From positions 33,200,406 through 33,264,405 of the forward strand of contig CM040745.1 in assembly GCA_022829145.1 (NCBI GenBank): 64,000 bases of DNA, written 5' to 3'. This DNA is from Albula goreensis. Taxonomy: Eukaryota > Chordata > Actinopteri > Albuliformes > Albulidae. The notes beneath the pieces were generated by a model. It was not told the DNA's origin, ran no database searches, and saw only the letters and a program-made list of their open reading frames with translations. A program made the position numbers and the translations under genes. Positions 63,201 through 64,000 of the stretch are shown here, piece by piece. Positions within the stretch are counted from its first letter, which is position 1; each line of letters starts with the position of its first letter.

Positions 63201-64000
63201 GGTTAAGAATTGTCTCTAGGTTTAAAATGGACTGTCAGATACAAGGGTTATTTAATTACGAAACCAACCTAAAGTGTTTGAAGGCTGTTCTGTTCCCCAT
63301 CAGTGTAACCCCTGGCTATAACCTCTGTTTAAAATTGCATTTTATACTTACCATACAGGACATAACATGATGGCATCAAATTAATTAGTTTTAACTTCAG
63401 CCCAGCGCAGCAAATTTATAACGCATTTGAAGGGAGCTAATAGCAAGGATGGGCCTATATGGACCTACTTGATTAGCAATTATTTTTCTGATAGCCTTCC
63501 TATGCACAAAAATAATCACATGAATCCCTTTCGGTGACATCCAGATAAAATATCCACTTAGTCTTTGCTTCACAGTGGGCCTTAATAGCCGATGGTAACT
63601 CTCTGAATAGGCTGCAACTGGTACATTAGTTATTGCAATAGAGATAACTAAGAATATGAAAAAATTTCAGAGATATTTTAAAAGATATTTTTAAATTTCA
63701 TGTGAAATAAAATAAGGTATGTTTGAGCTATATGTGTGTGAAGTTTCAAAGACCCTCTCCATTCAACGTACTTCCGGAATACATATTCGTTTAACTGAAG
63801 CTGAGAGTGATGATGCAGAACTTCACTAATCTAGAAAACGTAACCTGCTTCATTTGCTCTGTACATTTATGAATAGGATAGCCACATCATATTGGTCATA
63901 TATACAAGAACAGTCACCATGACATGTGAAAATTGCTTTCAGGAGTAAGTTGGACCAAAAACAAACCAACCTACTCATTTTTGGAGTTTGATTATTGTGC
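57261..64000. other. Downstream flank without a supportable gene
   Basis: Mostly AT-rich DNA. Open frames reach 100 codons (59983-60285) but resemble no known protein. The block at about 61440-61700 is less AT-rich, with CpG-containing sequence, and could be a conserved element or a 5' untranslated exon. In human the next conserved gene is SYTL5, but none of its Slp-homology or C2 motifs appears here. Confidence 0.4.

Overview
This is vertebrate nuclear DNA, most likely from a ray-finned (teleost-type) fish. Four spliced genes can be read exon by exon: lancl3 (+), xk (+), cybb/nox2 (+) and dynlt3 (-). The same genes lie in this order and these orientations on human Xp21.1 (LANCL3-XK-CYBB-DYNLT3). 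Introns here are short, so the four genes fit in about 37 kb. Fish-type short interspersed repeats, which end in a 3' tail resembling 'ctctggataagagcgtctgctaaatg', occur several times. The species cannot be named from the sequence.

Layout. 1-20,236: gene-poor upstream flank with SINE/L2-tail fragments, a tRNA-Arg-like element, a hAT-type MITE with an intact 8-bp target duplication, microsatellites and a fold-back repeat. 20,237-25,933: lancl3 in five coding exons (407 aa). 25,934-28,556: lancl3 3' flank and xk upstream region. 28,557-37,357: xk in three coding exons (392 aa). 37,358-41,835: intergenic, with two strong CTCF-like motifs. 41,836-50,715: cybb in thirteen coding exons (564 aa), with all haem histidines and the flavin and NADPH motifs present. 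50,716-54,630: convergent 3' ends of cybb and dynlt3. 54,631-57,067: dynlt3 on the minus strand in five coding exons (115 aa). 57,068-64,000: downstream flank with no gene I can support. Human SYTL5 would be expected next, but I see no coding exon of it.

The genes do not form a pathway. LANCL3 is a LanC-like protein. XK is a multispanning membrane protein that in mammals partners Kell and VPS13A. CYBB is the catalytic subunit of the phagocyte NADPH oxidase. DYNLT3 is a dynein light chain. Their linkage is ancestral synteny, the same interval behind human contiguous-deletion chronic granulomatous disease plus McLeod syndrome.

I found no undescribed multi-gene system. The points most worth a second look are: XK lacks the cysteine that links human XK to Kell; GT repeats abut splice sites in lancl3 and cybb; a tRNA-Arg body carries a Trp-type anticodon and an L2-like tail; several CTCF-like motifs share one orientation, one of them inside a hAT MITE; and dynlt3 intron 1 holds an in-frame cassette-exon candidate.
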